A stretch of DNA of 64,000 nt from Paenalicyclobacillus macrosporangiidus (GTDB lineage: Bacteria > Bacillota > Bacilli > Alicyclobacillales > Alicyclobacillaceae), in NCBI RefSeq assembly GCF_900116805.1, contig NZ_FPBV01000012.1, positions 1 to 64,000 of the forward strand, given 5' to 3'. Shown here piece by piece: positions 16,707 through 26,099 of the stretch. Made by a program: the position numbers and the translations under genes. How positions within the stretch are numbered: position 1 is the first letter of the stretch; each line of letters opens with the position of its first letter. The notes below the pieces were generated by a model, which was not told the origin of the DNA, searched no databases, and was given only the letters and a program-made list of their open reading frames with translations.

Positions 16707-18413
16707 TTGAGCGCGACAGTACTGGCCGTGATCCAGGTGTTTTTCGCCGTGGTGATCGGCCTATACTTTTGGAACCTGTTGAAGACGCAGAACAGCAACC
16801 GGAGTGCCGTCGAGAAAGAGTCGCGCAAGGAACTGGAGAAGCTGCGCCGGATGCGGTCCATCTCGCTGACGGAACCGCTCTCGGAAAAGACGCGGCCGGC
16901 TTCGCTGGAGGAGATTGTGGGCCAGAAAGACGGACTGAAGGCCCTTCGAGCCGCGCTGTGCGGACCGCATCCGCAGCACGTGCTGATCTACGGGCCGCCG
17001 GGCGTGGGGAAGACGGCGGCGGCCCGGGTGGTGCTGGAGGAGGCCAAGCGGAGCGCGGGGTCTCCCTTTCGCCAAGACGCGAAGTTCGTCGAGATTGACG
17101 CCACCACCGCGCGCTTTGACGAACGAGGCATCGCCGATCCGCTCATCGGCTCCGTCCACGACCCCATCTACCAAGGGGCGGGCGCCATGGGCATGGCGGG
17201 CATCCCGCAACCCAAGTCGGGCGCGGTGACGAAGGCGCACGGGGGCGTTTTGTTCATCGACGAGATCGGCGAACTGCACCCGATTCAGATGAACAAGCTC
17301 CTGAAAGTGCTCGAGGACCGGAAGGTGTTCCTGGAGAGTGCGTATTACAGCTCCGAAGACACCACCATCCCGTCGCACGTGCACGACATCTTCCAGAACG
17401 GGCTGCCGGCCGACTTCCGCCTGGTCGGAGCCACGACGCGCGCGCCGGAAGATATTCCGCCTGCCATCCGGTCGCGTTGCGTCGAGATCTTCTTCAAGCC
17501 TTTGACGAAGGAAGAGATCTGGCGCATCACCCGTAACGCCGCCGACAAGCTGGGCATGGTCATGCCGGAGGCGGCGGTCCAGGAGGTGGCCAAGTACGCG
17601 ACCAACGGACGCGAGGCGGTCAACATGGTCCAGATTGCGGGCGGGCTCGCGCTGACGGAACAGCGCCAGGAGATCCGGCTGGAGGACGTGCAGTGGGTGA
17701 TCCAGTTCGGGCAGTTGAGCCCGCGCCCCGAGCGCAAGATCCACGACCGGCCGCTGGTCGGGGTGGTCAATGGCCTGGCGGTCAATGGGCCGGCCAGCGG
17801 CATGCTGCTGGAGATTGAGGTGACGGCGACACCTGCGCATGCGGCGGGCAAAGGCACGGTGACCATCACGGGGCTGGTCGAGGAGGAGACGCTCAACGCC
17901 GGGGGACGCACCGTGCGGCGCAAGTCGATGGCGAAGGCCTCCCTGGACAATGTCTTGACGGCGTTGCAGCGCGTGGTGCGGTTGAATGTGCGGGATTTCG
18001 ACCTGCACGTCAATTTTCCGGGCGGCATGCCCGTCGATGGGCCAAGCGCCGGAATCGCCATGGCGACGGCGGTCTACTCGGCCATCACGGGCCATCCCGT
18101 CTTGAACACGGTGGCCCTCACGGGGGAGTTGTCGATCCGCGGCCTGGTGCGGCCGGTCGGCGGCGTGCCGACGAAGATCGAAGCGGCCAAGGAGGCCGGG
18201 GCGAAGACCGTGATCATCCCGAAGGAGAACTGGCAAGAGATCTTCATGCAATGGGAGGACATCAAGGTGGTGCCGGTGGAGAAGTTCGAGGATGTGCTTC
18301 GCTTTGCGCTCGAGGGATTCGTCGAAGGCGGAGCCCCGCTGCCCATGCCGGGTGTGGCGGCGGCCGGGGCGGTCGGGGGGACCACCATCACCTCCGCCAA
18401 GGGCAGCGACTGA
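16707..18413 (+). CDS. lonB: membrane-anchored Lon-like protease LonB
   Basis: 568 residues from TTG 16707, preceded by AGGGAGGGG. Residues about 5-22 form the N-terminal membrane anchor characteristic of Bacillus LonB. Walker A is GPPGVGKT at 96-103, and the Ser-Lys protease domain has PVDGPSAGI with the catalytic Ser and a downstream KEAGAKTVIIPKEN segment. It lacks the large N-terminal LAN domain of Lon. In B. subtilis lonB is a forespore-expressed sporulation protease under sigma-F. It lies directly upstream of lon, the usual pair in Bacillales. Confidence 0.95.
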   Translation: MSATVLAVIQVFFAVVIGLYFWNLLKTQNSNRSAVEKESRKELEKLRRMRSISLTEPLSEKTRPASLEEIVGQKDGLKALRAALCGPHPQHVLIYGPPGVGKTAAARVVLEEAKRSAGSPFRQDAKFVEIDATTARFDERGIADPLIGSVHDPIYQGAGAMGMAGIPQPKSGAVTKAHGGVLFIDEIGELHPIQMNKLLKVLEDRKVFLESAYYSSEDTTIPSHVHDIFQNGLPADFRLVGATTRAPEDIPPAIRSRCVEIFFKPLTKEEIWRITRNAADKLGMVMPEAAVQEVAKYATNGREAVNMVQIAGGLALTEQRQEIRLEDVQWVIQFGQLSPRPERKIHDRPLVGVVNGLAVNGPASGMLLEIEVTATPAHAAGKGTVTITGLVEEETLNAGGRTVRRKSMAKASLDNVLTALQRVVRLNVRDFDLHVNFPGGMPVDGPSAGIAMATAVYSAITGHPVLNTVALTGELSIRGLVRPVGGVPTKIEAAKEAGAKTVIIPKENWQEIFMQWEDIKVVPVEKFEDVLRFALEGFVEGGAPLPMPGVAAAGAVGGTTITSAKGSD

Positions 18414-18447
18414 CGACTCGGGCGCGAGCATGGCGCCCGACGTGCCG

Positions 18448-18495
18448 ACGGGATGGTCCTGCGAGGATGGATCGCGGGACCATCCCGTTCTCTTT
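18448..18495 (+). terminator. Rho-independent terminator after lonB
   Basis: A 12-bp perfect stem (18448-18459 with 18477-18488) is followed by TCTCTTT. Confidence 0.7.
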
Positions 18496-18527
18496 GCGGA
18501 TTGGTCCCGGTGACGGACGGACGCCGA

Positions 18528-18557
18528 TTAGACATTGGGATCCCGTTTCTGTACAAT
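18528..18557 (+). promoter_or_regulatory. sigma-A-type promoter for lon
   Basis: TTAGAC (18528-18533) and TACAAT (18552-18557) are 18 bases apart, about 75 bases upstream of the lon start. It supports independent expression of lon from lonB. Confidence 0.5.
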
Positions 18558-18630
18558 AGAGGCCAATTCCTTCCCTGCCGTGCGATTGGCAGGGCCCGGC
18601 GTACAACGGGCGAACTTGGGGGTGAAGTCT

Positions 18631-21045
18631 TTGGAGCGACCTGTGGGCGACGTGTTCCCGCTCCTGCCCTTGCGGGGACTCTTGGTGTATCCGGGCATGG
18701 TGCTGCACTTCGACGTCGGTCGCGACAAGTCCGTGAAGGCGCTGGAGAAAGCCATGCTGGGCGGGGAGCACCTGATCCTGTTGGCGTCCCAGGAGGACGG
18801 GCAGGTGGACGACCCGTCGGAACACGACCTGTTCCGCGTCGGCACCATCGCGCGGGTCAAACAGATGATGAAATTGCCCAACGGCACCATCCGGGTGCTG
18901 GTGGAGGGGCTGGAGCGAGCCCACATAGAGGAGTTTTTGCGGACGGCCGAGTGGTTTGAGGTTCGGGTGCGGCGCCATCCGGACTGCGCAGTCGAGGTGA
19001 CGCCGGAGCTGCAGGCCCTGATGCGGTCGGTGCTTCAGCAGTTCGAACAGTACGCGAAATTGTCCAAGAAGATTGATCAAGAGACCTACATGTCGGTCAT
19101 GGATGTGGAACACCCGGGCCGGCTGGCCGACGCCATCGCGTCCCATCTGCCCCTGAAGATCCGGGACAAGCAGGAGGTTCTCGAGGCGTTTGACATCACC
19201 GCCCGCCTCGAGAAGGTGCTGCAGGTGCTGTCCGACGAGCGCGAGGTGCTGGAGTTGGAGAAAAAGATTCACCAGCGCGTGCGCAAGCAGATGGAGCGGA
19301 CGCAGAAGGAGTACTACCTGCGCGAGCAGATGAAGGCCATCCAGAAGGAGTTGGGAGATCGCGAAGGCCGCGCGGCGGAGGTCGAAGAGCTGCGCGAGGC
19401 GATGGCCAAGAAGCCATTGCCGGAGGCGGTGGCGGAACGGCTGGAGAAGGAGATTGAACGGTTGGAACGCATCCCGCCCGCGTCGGCGGAGGGCACCGTC
19501 GCCCGGACGTACATCGACTGGCTGCTCGCTTTGCCCTGGCTCGAACGGGCGGAATCGGAAGTGGATCTGGAGCGGGCGCAGAAGATCCTCGATGAGGAAC
19601 ACTACGGGCTTGAGAAAGTGAAGGAACGGATGTTGGAGTTTCTGGCGGTTCAGAAACTGGTCGGCCGGCAGTCGGGTCCCATCATCTGCCTGGCGGGCCC
19701 GCCGGGTGTCGGCAAGACCTCCCTGGCCCGGTCCATCGCCACCTCCCTGCAGCGCCCGTTTGTGCGCGTGTCGCTGGGCGGCGTGCGCGACGAGGCGGAG
19801 ATCCGCGGTCACCGGCGGACGTACGTCGGCGCCCTGCCTGGGCGCATCCTGCAGGGCATGAAGCAGGCCGGCAAGCGGAATCCGGTGTTTCTGCTCGACG
19901 AGATCGACAAAATGGCGAGCGACTTTCGCGGCGATCCCGCATCCGCCATGTTGGAGGTGCTGGATCCGGAGCAGAACAGCAATTTTTCCGATCATTATAT
20001 CGAGATCCCATATGACCTGTCGGACGTCCTGTTCATCACCACCGCCAACGACGTGTACCAGATCCCGGGGCCGCTGCGGGATCGCATGGAGATCATCCAT
20101 CTGTCCGGGTACACGGAACTGGAGAAGCTGCAGATTGCCAAACGCCACCTGCTGCCGAAGGAACGGGACAACCACGGGCTGAAGGGGGATAAGATCCGCA
20201 TCTCGGACGAGGTCCTCATGCAGCTCATCCGCGGGTACACCCGGGAGGCCGGGGTGCGCCAGTTGAATCGCCTGCTCGCGGCCATTTGCCGCAAGGTGGC
20301 GCGCAGGGTGGCGGAGGGAGAACAGAAGCGGGTGACGGTCACCGCAAAGCTGCTGGCGGAGTTTCTGGGTCCGCCCATCTACCGGCACGGCCGGATGGAG
20401 GAAGAGGACCAGGTCGGCGTGGTGACGGGCCTGGCCTGGACGCCGGCGGGCGGCGACACGCTGCTGGTCGAGGTGTCCGTGGTGCCGGGGAAAGGCAAGA
20501 TTGTGCTGACGGGCCACCTCGGCGAGGTGATGCGGGAGAGCGCCCAGACAGCGCTGTCGTACATTCGGTCGCGGGCTCCGGTGCTCGGGATTCCGACGAA
20601 TTTCGCGGAGAAGGTGGATATCCACGTCCACGTCCCGGAAGGCGCCATCCCGAAGGACGGTCCGTCGGCTGGCATCACGATGGCGACCGCCATCGCGTCC
20701 GCGTTGACCAATCGCCCGGTGCGGCACGACGTGGCGATGACAGGTGAGGTCACGCTGCGCGGGCGGGTGTTGCCCATCGGGGGCCTGAAGGAGAAGGTGC
20801 TGGCCGCTCACCGGGCGGGCATCCGGACCGTGTTGATGCCGAAGGAGAACGAGAAGGATGTGCGGGACATCCCGGAGTCCGTGCGCAAGGAGATGCGCTT
20901 GATCCCGGTCTCCCACATGGATGAGGTGCTGGGGCACGCCCTGTGCGAGGAACCTGTGCCGGGCGACAATCCGCTGGAGCACTGGGTTGCGGGTGTGCAC
21001 GAGCTGACCGAACCGGGATACGCCGAGGAGGGGACGCACCAGTGA
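18631..21045 (+). CDS. lon: ATP-dependent protease Lon (LonA)
   Basis: 804 residues from TTG 18631. GGGGGTG at 18618-18624 fits this start better than the in-frame GTG at 18622. The N-terminal LON substrate-binding domain begins [16 protein letters not shown]. Walker A (GPPGVGKTS) is near residue 355, and the catalytic dyad is Ser679 (KDGPSAG) and Lys722 (GGLKEK), both at the positions numbered for E. coli Lon. It degrades misfolded and regulatory proteins in the cytoplasm. The stop overlaps the next start by 4 bases (GTGA), so ysxC is translationally coupled. Confidence 0.97.
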   Translation: MERPVGDVFPLLPLRGLLVYPGMVLHFDVGRDKSVKALEKAMLGGEHLILLASQEDGQVDDPSEHDLFRVGTIARVKQMMKLPNGTIRVLVEGLERAHIEEFLRTAEWFEVRVRRHPDCAVEVTPELQALMRSVLQQFEQYAKLSKKIDQETYMSVMDVEHPGRLADAIASHLPLKIRDKQEVLEAFDITARLEKVLQVLSDEREVLELEKKIHQRVRKQMERTQKEYYLREQMKAIQKELGDREGRAAEVEELREAMAKKPLPEAVAERLEKEIERLERIPPASAEGTVARTYIDWLLALPWLERAESEVDLERAQKILDEEHYGLEKVKERMLEFLAVQKLVGRQSGPIICLAGPPGVGKTSLARSIATSLQRPFVRVSLGGVRDEAEIRGHRRTYVGALPGRILQGMKQAGKRNPVFLLDEIDKMASDFRGDPASAMLEVLDPEQNSNFSDHYIEIPYDLSDVLFITTANDVYQIPGPLRDRMEIIHLSGYTELEKLQIAKRHLLPKERDNHGLKGDKIRISDEVLMQLIRGYTREAGVRQLNRLLAAICRKVARRVAEGEQKRVTVTAKLLAEFLGPPIYRHGRMEEEDQVGVVTGLAWTPAGGDTLLVEVSVVPGKGKIVLTGHLGEVMRESAQTALSYIRSRAPVLGIPTNFAEKVDIHVHVPEGAIPKDGPSAGITMATAIASALTNRPVRHDVAMTGEVTLRGRVLPIGGLKEKVLAAHRAGIRTVLMPKENEKDVRDIPESVRKEMRLIPVSHMDEVLGHALCEEPVPGDNPLEHWVAGVHELTEPGYAEEGTHQ

Positions 21046-21827
21046 AGGTGCGCAGCGCGGAATTCGAGATCAGCGCCGTCCGGCCGAGTCAGTGGCCGGG
21101 CGGGGGGCTGCCCGAGTTCGCCTTCGTCGGCCGCAGCAATGTCGGAAAGTCGTCTTTGCTCAACGCCCTGCTTCAACGCAAATCGCTCGCGCGGGTGTCG
21201 GCCACGCCTGGCAAGACCCAACAGATGAACTTCTACCGCATCAACGACGCCTTCCGTTTCGTCGACCTGCCCGGGTATGGGTATGCCGCCGTGAGCAAGT
21301 CGGCGCGCGGACAGTTCGCGCGCTTCATCGAGACGTACCTGACGGCGGAGCGGCCGCTCCTGCGCGTGATGCATCTGATTGACATCCGGCACGAGCCCAC
21401 GGCGCTCGACGTGCAGATGCACCGGTGGCTCCTCCAATTGGAGCTGCCGGTCTGCATCGTGGCGACCAAGCGGGACAAGATCTCGCGCGGGGCCATCCAG
21501 AAGCACACGGCGCGCATCCGCAAGGCGCTGAGCACTCCGTGGCCCATGGTGGCGGTGTCGGCCGTCCACCGGGACGGATTGGAGGACCTTTGGAAGGTGT
21601 TGGAGGACGACTTGGAGCGGTGGCGAGAAGGGCCTCCGGTTCTGGAGCCCGAGGCGGATCTCGCGGACATGGCGGAAACGCCGCGCACCGGCCGGGCGGA
21701 GGCGGCTTCAGCGGCTGTGTCGGAACGGCCGAGCCCCGGGCCGGAGGCGGGGGAGGCGGATGTTCGGATCGGCCAAGAGCATGCTGACAAAGAGCATGGT
21801 GCATCCGGAGAGGGCCGCCGCGCCTAA
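21042..21827 (+). CDS. ysxC: ribosome biogenesis GTPase YsxC/EngB with a C-terminal extension
   Basis: 261 residues from GTG 21042, overlapping the lon stop. The GTPase motifs are present: GRSNVGKSS (G1) from residue 30, a TPGKTQQ switch, DLPGYGYA (G3) and ATKRDKIS (G4). EngB proteins are normally about 195-200 residues long. After the G5 region (around 175-195) this one continues for some 60 residues rich in Ala, Glu, Gly and Pro. The extension overlaps the convergent transporter gene by 120 bases. It acts in late 50S assembly. The tail is probably disordered and may be lineage-specific. Confidence 0.93.
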   Translation: MKVRSAEFEISAVRPSQWPGGGLPEFAFVGRSNVGKSSLLNALLQRKSLARVSATPGKTQQMNFYRINDAFRFVDLPGYGYAAVSKSARGQFARFIETYLTAERPLLRVMHLIDIRHEPTALDVQMHRWLLQLELPVCIVATKRDKISRGAIQKHTARIRKALSTPWPMVAVSAVHRDGLEDLWKVLEDDLERWREGPPVLEPEADLADMAETPRTGRAEAASAAVSERPSPGPEAGEADVRIGQEHADKEHGASGEGRRA

Positions 21828-22661
21828 CCGGTCGCCGCGGACCGCCCAGCCGATGGCCGCGGCGAAGACGGGCTCCATGGAGAAGATGATGGCCGTCTGG
21901 GCGGAAGTGGTGTGCTGCTGAAACGCGGTCTGCGCCCAGTAGGCGAGGGCGGTTCCGGGGATGGCGCAGATCAGGATGGCCTGCCATACGCCGGGCCCTG
22001 TCAGCTGTCCCCACCCGGGCCACGGTTGCCAGAGGGCCGCCGCCGTGCAGCCGAGGGTCAATGCCCACACCTCGACGGCGGACAGGGCGAGCGGGTTGAC
22101 CCCCTTGCCCCACCGCTCCGTCTCCACCACCTGCAGCGCGACGCACGCCGCACACAGGAGCACCAACAGGTCGCCCCAGGACCACCCGGCGCCTTGGAAT
22201 CCGCACAGCAGGGCCAGCCCGGTGGCGGCCAGCACCGCGGCCGACCCGGTGCGCCAGCCAGGGCGGACCCCGAGCAGCGGATACGCCAGGAGGGGGACGA
22301 GCACCACGTTCATCCCGGTGAGAAAGCCGGCCGTGGCGGGGGTCGTGGTGGTGAGCCCGAGGGTCTGCAGGGCGTAGGTGCCGAACAGGAGCACGCCGAG
22401 CCACAGGCCGCGCCGCCACGTCCCGGGCTGGCCGAGGGCCCGGCGGGCATCCGGGGTCACGAGGACGATGGCCAGCAGGGCCGCGCTCGCGACCCAAAAG
22501 CGGGCGCCGAGGAACCAGAACACAGGCACCTGCGCGATGGCGTCCTTGGTTAGGGTGAAGGTGGCGCCCCACACGAGCGTCACCGCCAACAGGAGGAGGT
22601 TCGCCGTCCAGCGGGATGAAAGCCGTCGGCGCGAGACTTGCGCATACGGTGTCGTGATCAT
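21708..22661 (-). CDS. EamA-family (DMT superfamily) transporter
   Basis: 317 residues from ATG 22661 (an upstream in-frame ATG at 22697 is possible). About ten hydrophobic segments are arranged as two EamA repeats: the first starts NLLLLAVTLVWGATFTLTKD and the second begins near GDLLVLLCAACVALQVVE. The typical second-repeat block TAIIFSMEPVFAAAIGW is present. Such proteins export metabolites such as amino acids or nucleosides; the substrate is unknown. It is the only full-size minus-strand gene in the core part of the window and interrupts the ysxC-hemA adjacency usual in Bacillus, so it is probably an insertion. Its last 40 codons overlap ysxC. Confidence 0.85.
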   Translation of the reverse strand: MITTPYAQVSRRRLSSRWTANLLLLAVTLVWGATFTLTKDAIAQVPVFWFLGARFWVASAALLAIVLVTPDARRALGQPGTWRRGLWLGVLLFGTYALQTLGLTTTTPATAGFLTGMNVVLVPLLAYPLLGVRPGWRTGSAAVLAATGLALLCGFQGAGWSWGDLLVLLCAACVALQVVETERWGKGVNPLALSAVEVWALTLGCTAAALWQPWPGWGQLTGPGVWQAILICAIPGTALAYWAQTAFQQHTTSAQTAIIFSMEPVFAAAIGWAVRGDRLGAAALSGCTMLFVSMLLADPNIRLPRLRPGARPFRHSR

Positions 22662-22716
22662 GGTGCCAGTGTACACACCGGCCGCTCGGCGCGTCAACGG
22701 GAAGAGCGGTGCGCGG

Positions 22717-22761
22717 TTCGGACGGCGGGACTTCGGACGGCGGGACTTCGGACGGCGGGAC
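22717..22761. repeat. three perfect tandem copies of a 15-bp unit
   Basis: TTCGGACGGCGGGAC is repeated three times without a single change between the divergent transporter gene and hemA. Fifteen bases would also keep a reading frame, but no gene covers it. It is likely a recent slippage product. Confidence 0.85.
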
Positions 22762-22886
22762 GGGTGGCCGGCACACCGGGGGTCTGCCGGGGCGGGGAGT
22801 GTTCAAAGTTTTGACAAGCCCGGTGTGATATACTGACGGTGAAATGGACGAAACGGATGTGCCGCTGGCGCGTGGAGGTGAAGGGG

Positions 22887-24305
22887 GTGCACATCGTCGT
22901 CGCAGGCTTGAACCATAAGACCGCACCGGTGGAAGTCCGGGAACGGGTGAGCGTGCCGGAAGGCGAGCTCGCCGAGACCCTGGCGGCGATGCGCCGCACG
23001 CGCACGGTGCTGGAGAGCGTGGTGCTGTCCACCTGCAACCGGACGGAAGTGTACGCCGTGGTCAGCTCGTCGCGCGCCGGCGAGGATTATCTGAGGACCT
23101 GGTTCGCCCGCCGCGGCGGGGCGGAGGCGAGCGAGCACCTGTACATCCGCGAGGACCGGGAGGCGGCGCGGCACCTGATGCGCGTGGCCTGCGGGCTGGA
23201 CTCGCTCGTCCTCGGGGAGACGCAGATCCTCGGCCAGGTGCGCGACGCGTACCTGGCCGCCGCGGACGCGGGAAACACCGGTGCGCTCTTGAACCAACTG
23301 TTTCGGCGGGCCATTCAGGTCGGAAAGCGGGCGCAGGCGGAGGCGGGCATCGGGCAGAACCCGGTGTCGGTCAGCTACGCGGCCGTTCAACTGGTCCGAA
23401 AGGTGTTCGGCGATCTCGCGGGCAAGCGCGTGCTGGTGGTCGGCGCGGGGAAGATGAGCCGGCTGACGGCGCAGCATCTGTTCGCCCAGGGCATCGCGGC
23501 GATGGAGGTGTGCAACCGCACGCTGGCGCGCGCGCAGGAGCTGGCGCGCGAATTCGGCGCGTCGCCCCTGCCGTGGGAGGCCCTGGAGGACGGCCTGGCT
23601 CGCGCCGATGTGGTCATCAGCTCGACGGGCGCGCAGGGCTTCGTGATCGACACCGCATTGGCCGGCCGGGCCCTGGCCCGGCGGGGGCGGCGCCCGGTGG
23701 TGATGGTGGACATCGCCGTCCCGCGCGACATCGATCCGGCGGTCGGCGCCCTCGGCCAGGTGTATCTGTACGACATCGACGACTTGGAAGGGGTCGTGGC
23801 GGCCAACTTGGCGGAGCGGGAGCGGCTCGCGCGCGACGTGGAGCGGATGATTGCGGATGCCCTGCGCGAGTATGGCCGCTGGCTGGCGGAGCAGGAAGTG
23901 GTGCCGCTCATCGCCGCGGTCCGGGAGAAGGGGGAGGCCATCCAGGCGTCCGTGATGGAGAGCCTCGCGCGGAAACTGCCGGACCTGAGCGAGCGCGAGC
24001 GGGAGCTGTTGCACAAACACACCATGAGCATCGTCAACCAACTGCTGCGGGATCCGGTCAAGAACATGAAGGAGTTGGCGATCGCGCAGGGCGGCGGCGC
24101 CCACCTCGAGGTCTTCGCGCAGGTGTTCGGCATCTCCGACGATGATCTCCGCCGCCACCGGGACGCCTCCCTGTGGCCGGAGGCCAGTGACGCGGCCGGA
24201 GGCGGCCTGCCGGAACTGGTGCGCCATTGGGGGGAGGCGCTGCGGCGGGAGGGGCGTGGCCGAGACATCGACCCGCCGGGGACGCTGCAGCCCGCTTTCC
24301 GGTAG
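22887..24305 (+). CDS. hemA: glutamyl-tRNA reductase
   Basis: 472 residues from GTG 22887, set by GGAGGTG at 22874-22880. The catalytic nucleophile is Cys50 in LSTCNRTEVY. The NADPH-binding domain starts near KRVLVVGAGKMSRLTAQHL. It reduces Glu-tRNA(Glu) to glutamate-1-semialdehyde, the first step of C5 tetrapyrrole synthesis, and starts the hemA-hemX-hemC-hemD-hemB-hemL operon. The C-terminal tail after residue ~420 is longer than in B. subtilis and rich in Arg, Gly and Ala. Regulation of HemA stability by HemX and ClpCP is known in Bacillus but cannot be read from this sequence. Confidence 0.97.
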   Translation: MHIVVAGLNHKTAPVEVRERVSVPEGELAETLAAMRRTRTVLESVVLSTCNRTEVYAVVSSSRAGEDYLRTWFARRGGAEASEHLYIREDREAARHLMRVACGLDSLVLGETQILGQVRDAYLAAADAGNTGALLNQLFRRAIQVGKRAQAEAGIGQNPVSVSYAAVQLVRKVFGDLAGKRVLVVGAGKMSRLTAQHLFAQGIAAMEVCNRTLARAQELAREFGASPLPWEALEDGLARADVVISSTGAQGFVIDTALAGRALARRGRRPVVMVDIAVPRDIDPAVGALGQVYLYDIDDLEGVVAANLAERERLARDVERMIADALREYGRWLAEQEVVPLIAAVREKGEAIQASVMESLARKLPDLSERERELLHKHTMSIVNQLLRDPVKNMKELAIAQGGGAHLEVFAQVFGISDDDLRRHRDASLWPEASDAAGGGLPELVRHWGEALRREGRGRDIDPPGTLQPAFR

Positions 24306-24314
24306 GCGATCCCG

Positions 24315-25124
24315 ATGGCGACCGAACGCATTCTCTACGATACCTTCGTGGCGCTGTACGCCCTCTCGGTGGTGTTGTTCTTTCTGGACGCCGTTCACCC
24401 CAGGCGTGCCCTGAACCGCACCGCCCTGGGGCTCCTGTTTGCGTCGTTCGTCCTGGAGACCGTATTTTTCCTGGACCGGCTGCAGGCCTTGGGGACTGTG
24501 CCGGTCCTGACGCCGTTTGATGCCCTGTCGCTGGTCGCGTGGCTGATCCTGGCGGTGACGCTCGTCCTCGACGCATTTTTCCGCGTGGACCTGGTGCTGT
24601 TCGTCGCCAACCTCACCGGGTTCGGCATGGCCGCCTTCGCGTTCTTCCGGCCGATGGGGGCGGTGTACACGGCGCCGGAGGGCGACCTGCTGTACCTGCA
24701 CATCGGGTTCGCGCTCGTCAGCTACACGGCCTTCGCCTTCGCGTTCGTGTTCTCGCTGATGTACCTGGTGGAGCATCGCCTGCTGAGGGCCAAGCGTTGG
24801 AACCGGTGGCATTTTCGCTCCCCCCCGCTGGACAAGCTGGATCGGCTCGCCTACCGGTCCATCCTGCTCGGGTTGCCGCTCCTGCTGGTCGCCATGGTGC
24901 TCGGGACCATCTGGGGCAAGTTGACGGTCGGGCGCTTCGTGTACCTGGATCCGAAGCTGTTCTCGACCACCGTGCTGTGGGGCATGTACGGCATCTCCCT
25001 GTTGCTGCGGGCGCGGTCCGGTTGGAGCGGGCCGCGCCTCGTCGGATACAACGTGCTGTGTTTTACGGCCGTGATCGCCAATCTGTTGGTGGTGGGCGGC
25101 TTTTCGTTGTTCCACCACGTGTGA
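24315..25124 (+). CDS. hemX: HemX, CcsA-like membrane protein
   Basis: 269 residues from ATG 24315; the ribosome site is weak. About eight membrane segments are visible, including LYALSVVLFFLDAVHP and FVTNL-like helices, and the sequence GTIWGKLTVGRFVYLDPKL resembles the tryptophan-rich WWG-type loop of the cytochrome c assembly (CcsA) family in reduced form. In Bacillus HemX lowers the amount of HemA. It is nine bases downstream of hemA and belongs to the same operon. Confidence 0.88.
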   Translation: MATERILYDTFVALYALSVVLFFLDAVHPRRALNRTALGLLFASFVLETVFFLDRLQALGTVPVLTPFDALSLVAWLILAVTLVLDAFFRVDLVLFVANLTGFGMAAFAFFRPMGAVYTAPEGDLLYLHIGFALVSYTAFAFAFVFSLMYLVEHRLLRAKRWNRWHFRSPPLDKLDRLAYRSILLGLPLLLVAMVLGTIWGKLTVGRFVYLDPKLFSTTVLWGMYGISLLLRARSGWSGPRLVGYNVLCFTAVIANLLVVGGFSLFHHV

Positions 25125-25160
25125 GGGCGCGCGGGCGCCCGGAGAAGAGGTGGAGACCAG

Positions 25161-26093
25161 GTGGAGAAGATTCGTGTGGCCTCGCGCCAGAGCGCGCTGG
25201 CCCTGCAGCAGAGCCGGTGGGTGATGGAGCGCCTGGAGCGGGCGCACCCGGGCTTGTCGTGCGAGGTCGTGCCGGTGGTGACGCGCGGGGATCGCATCCT
25301 CGACGTCGCCCTCTCGAAAATCGGCGGCAAGGGGCTGTTCGTGTCCGAGGTCGAGGCGTGTTTGGCGCGCGGGGAGGCGGACATCGCGGTCCACAGCCTG
25401 AAGGATGTCCCCGCGGTCCTGGCCGAGGGGATGATGATTGGCGCGGTTCCGGTGCGCGAGGACCCGAGGGATGCTGTCATCACCCGGACGGGCAGTTCCT
25501 TGGCGGAACTGCCCGCCGGGGCGCGCGTGGGCACCTCCAGTCTGCGCCGTGTTGCGCAGCTGAAGGCCCTGCGCCCGGATCTGGTGTTCGAACCGCTGCG
25601 CGGCAACATCGACACCCGCCTGCGCAAACTGGAAACCGAGGGACTCGACGCGATTGTCCTGGCCGCGGCCGGGTTGCACCGGATGGGTTGGGCGGAGCGG
25701 ATCACCGAGTACCTGGATGTGACGGTCTGTCTGCCTGCCATCGGGCAGGGGCTGCTCGGCATCGAGTGCCGGTCGGGTGACGACCGTGTGTTGGCACTGC
25801 TGGCTGCCATCGCCGATCCCGCCGCCACCGCGGCGGCCCGGGCGGAGCGGGCGCTGTTGGCGGCGCTCGACGGTGGCTGCCAGGTGCCCATCGCGGGTTA
25901 TGCGCGCCCGGTGGCGGGGGGCGTCGCCTTGACGGGCCTCGTGGCCTCGCTGGACGGAAGCGAGGTGCTTCGGGCGGAAGACCAGGGCGAGGACCCGGAA
26001 CAGGTGGGCCGGACGGTGGCGGCGTCCTTGCGCGCCCAGGGGGCGGAACGCCTGTTGGAGACTTCCGCGTCCGCCGCGCCAGCGGGGCGGTGA
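25161..26093 (+). CDS. hemC: hydroxymethylbilane synthase (porphobilinogen deaminase)
   Basis: 310 residues from GTG 25161. It begins KIRVASRQSALALQQ, the standard start. Cys240 in DGGCQVPIAGY is the anchor of the dipyrromethane cofactor, and the Arg-rich block RVGTSSLRR is conserved. It joins four porphobilinogen molecules to a linear tetrapyrrole in the cytoplasm. Third gene of the hem operon. Confidence 0.96.
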   Translation: MEKIRVASRQSALALQQSRWVMERLERAHPGLSCEVVPVVTRGDRILDVALSKIGGKGLFVSEVEACLARGEADIAVHSLKDVPAVLAEGMMIGAVPVREDPRDAVITRTGSSLAELPAGARVGTSSLRRVAQLKALRPDLVFEPLRGNIDTRLRKLETEGLDAIVLAAAGLHRMGWAERITEYLDVTVCLPAIGQGLLGIECRSGDDRVLALLAAIADPAATAAARAERALLAALDGGCQVPIAGYARPVAGGVALTGLVASLDGSEVLRAEDQGEDPEQVGRTVAASLRAQGAERLLETSASAAPAGR

Positions 26094-26099
26094 GGCGCC

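Noticed and set aside
18388..21039. 883-codon open frame on the minus strand
   Set aside because: It is antisense to lon, has no recognisable domain and is His/Arg/Leu-rich, typical of a shadow frame.
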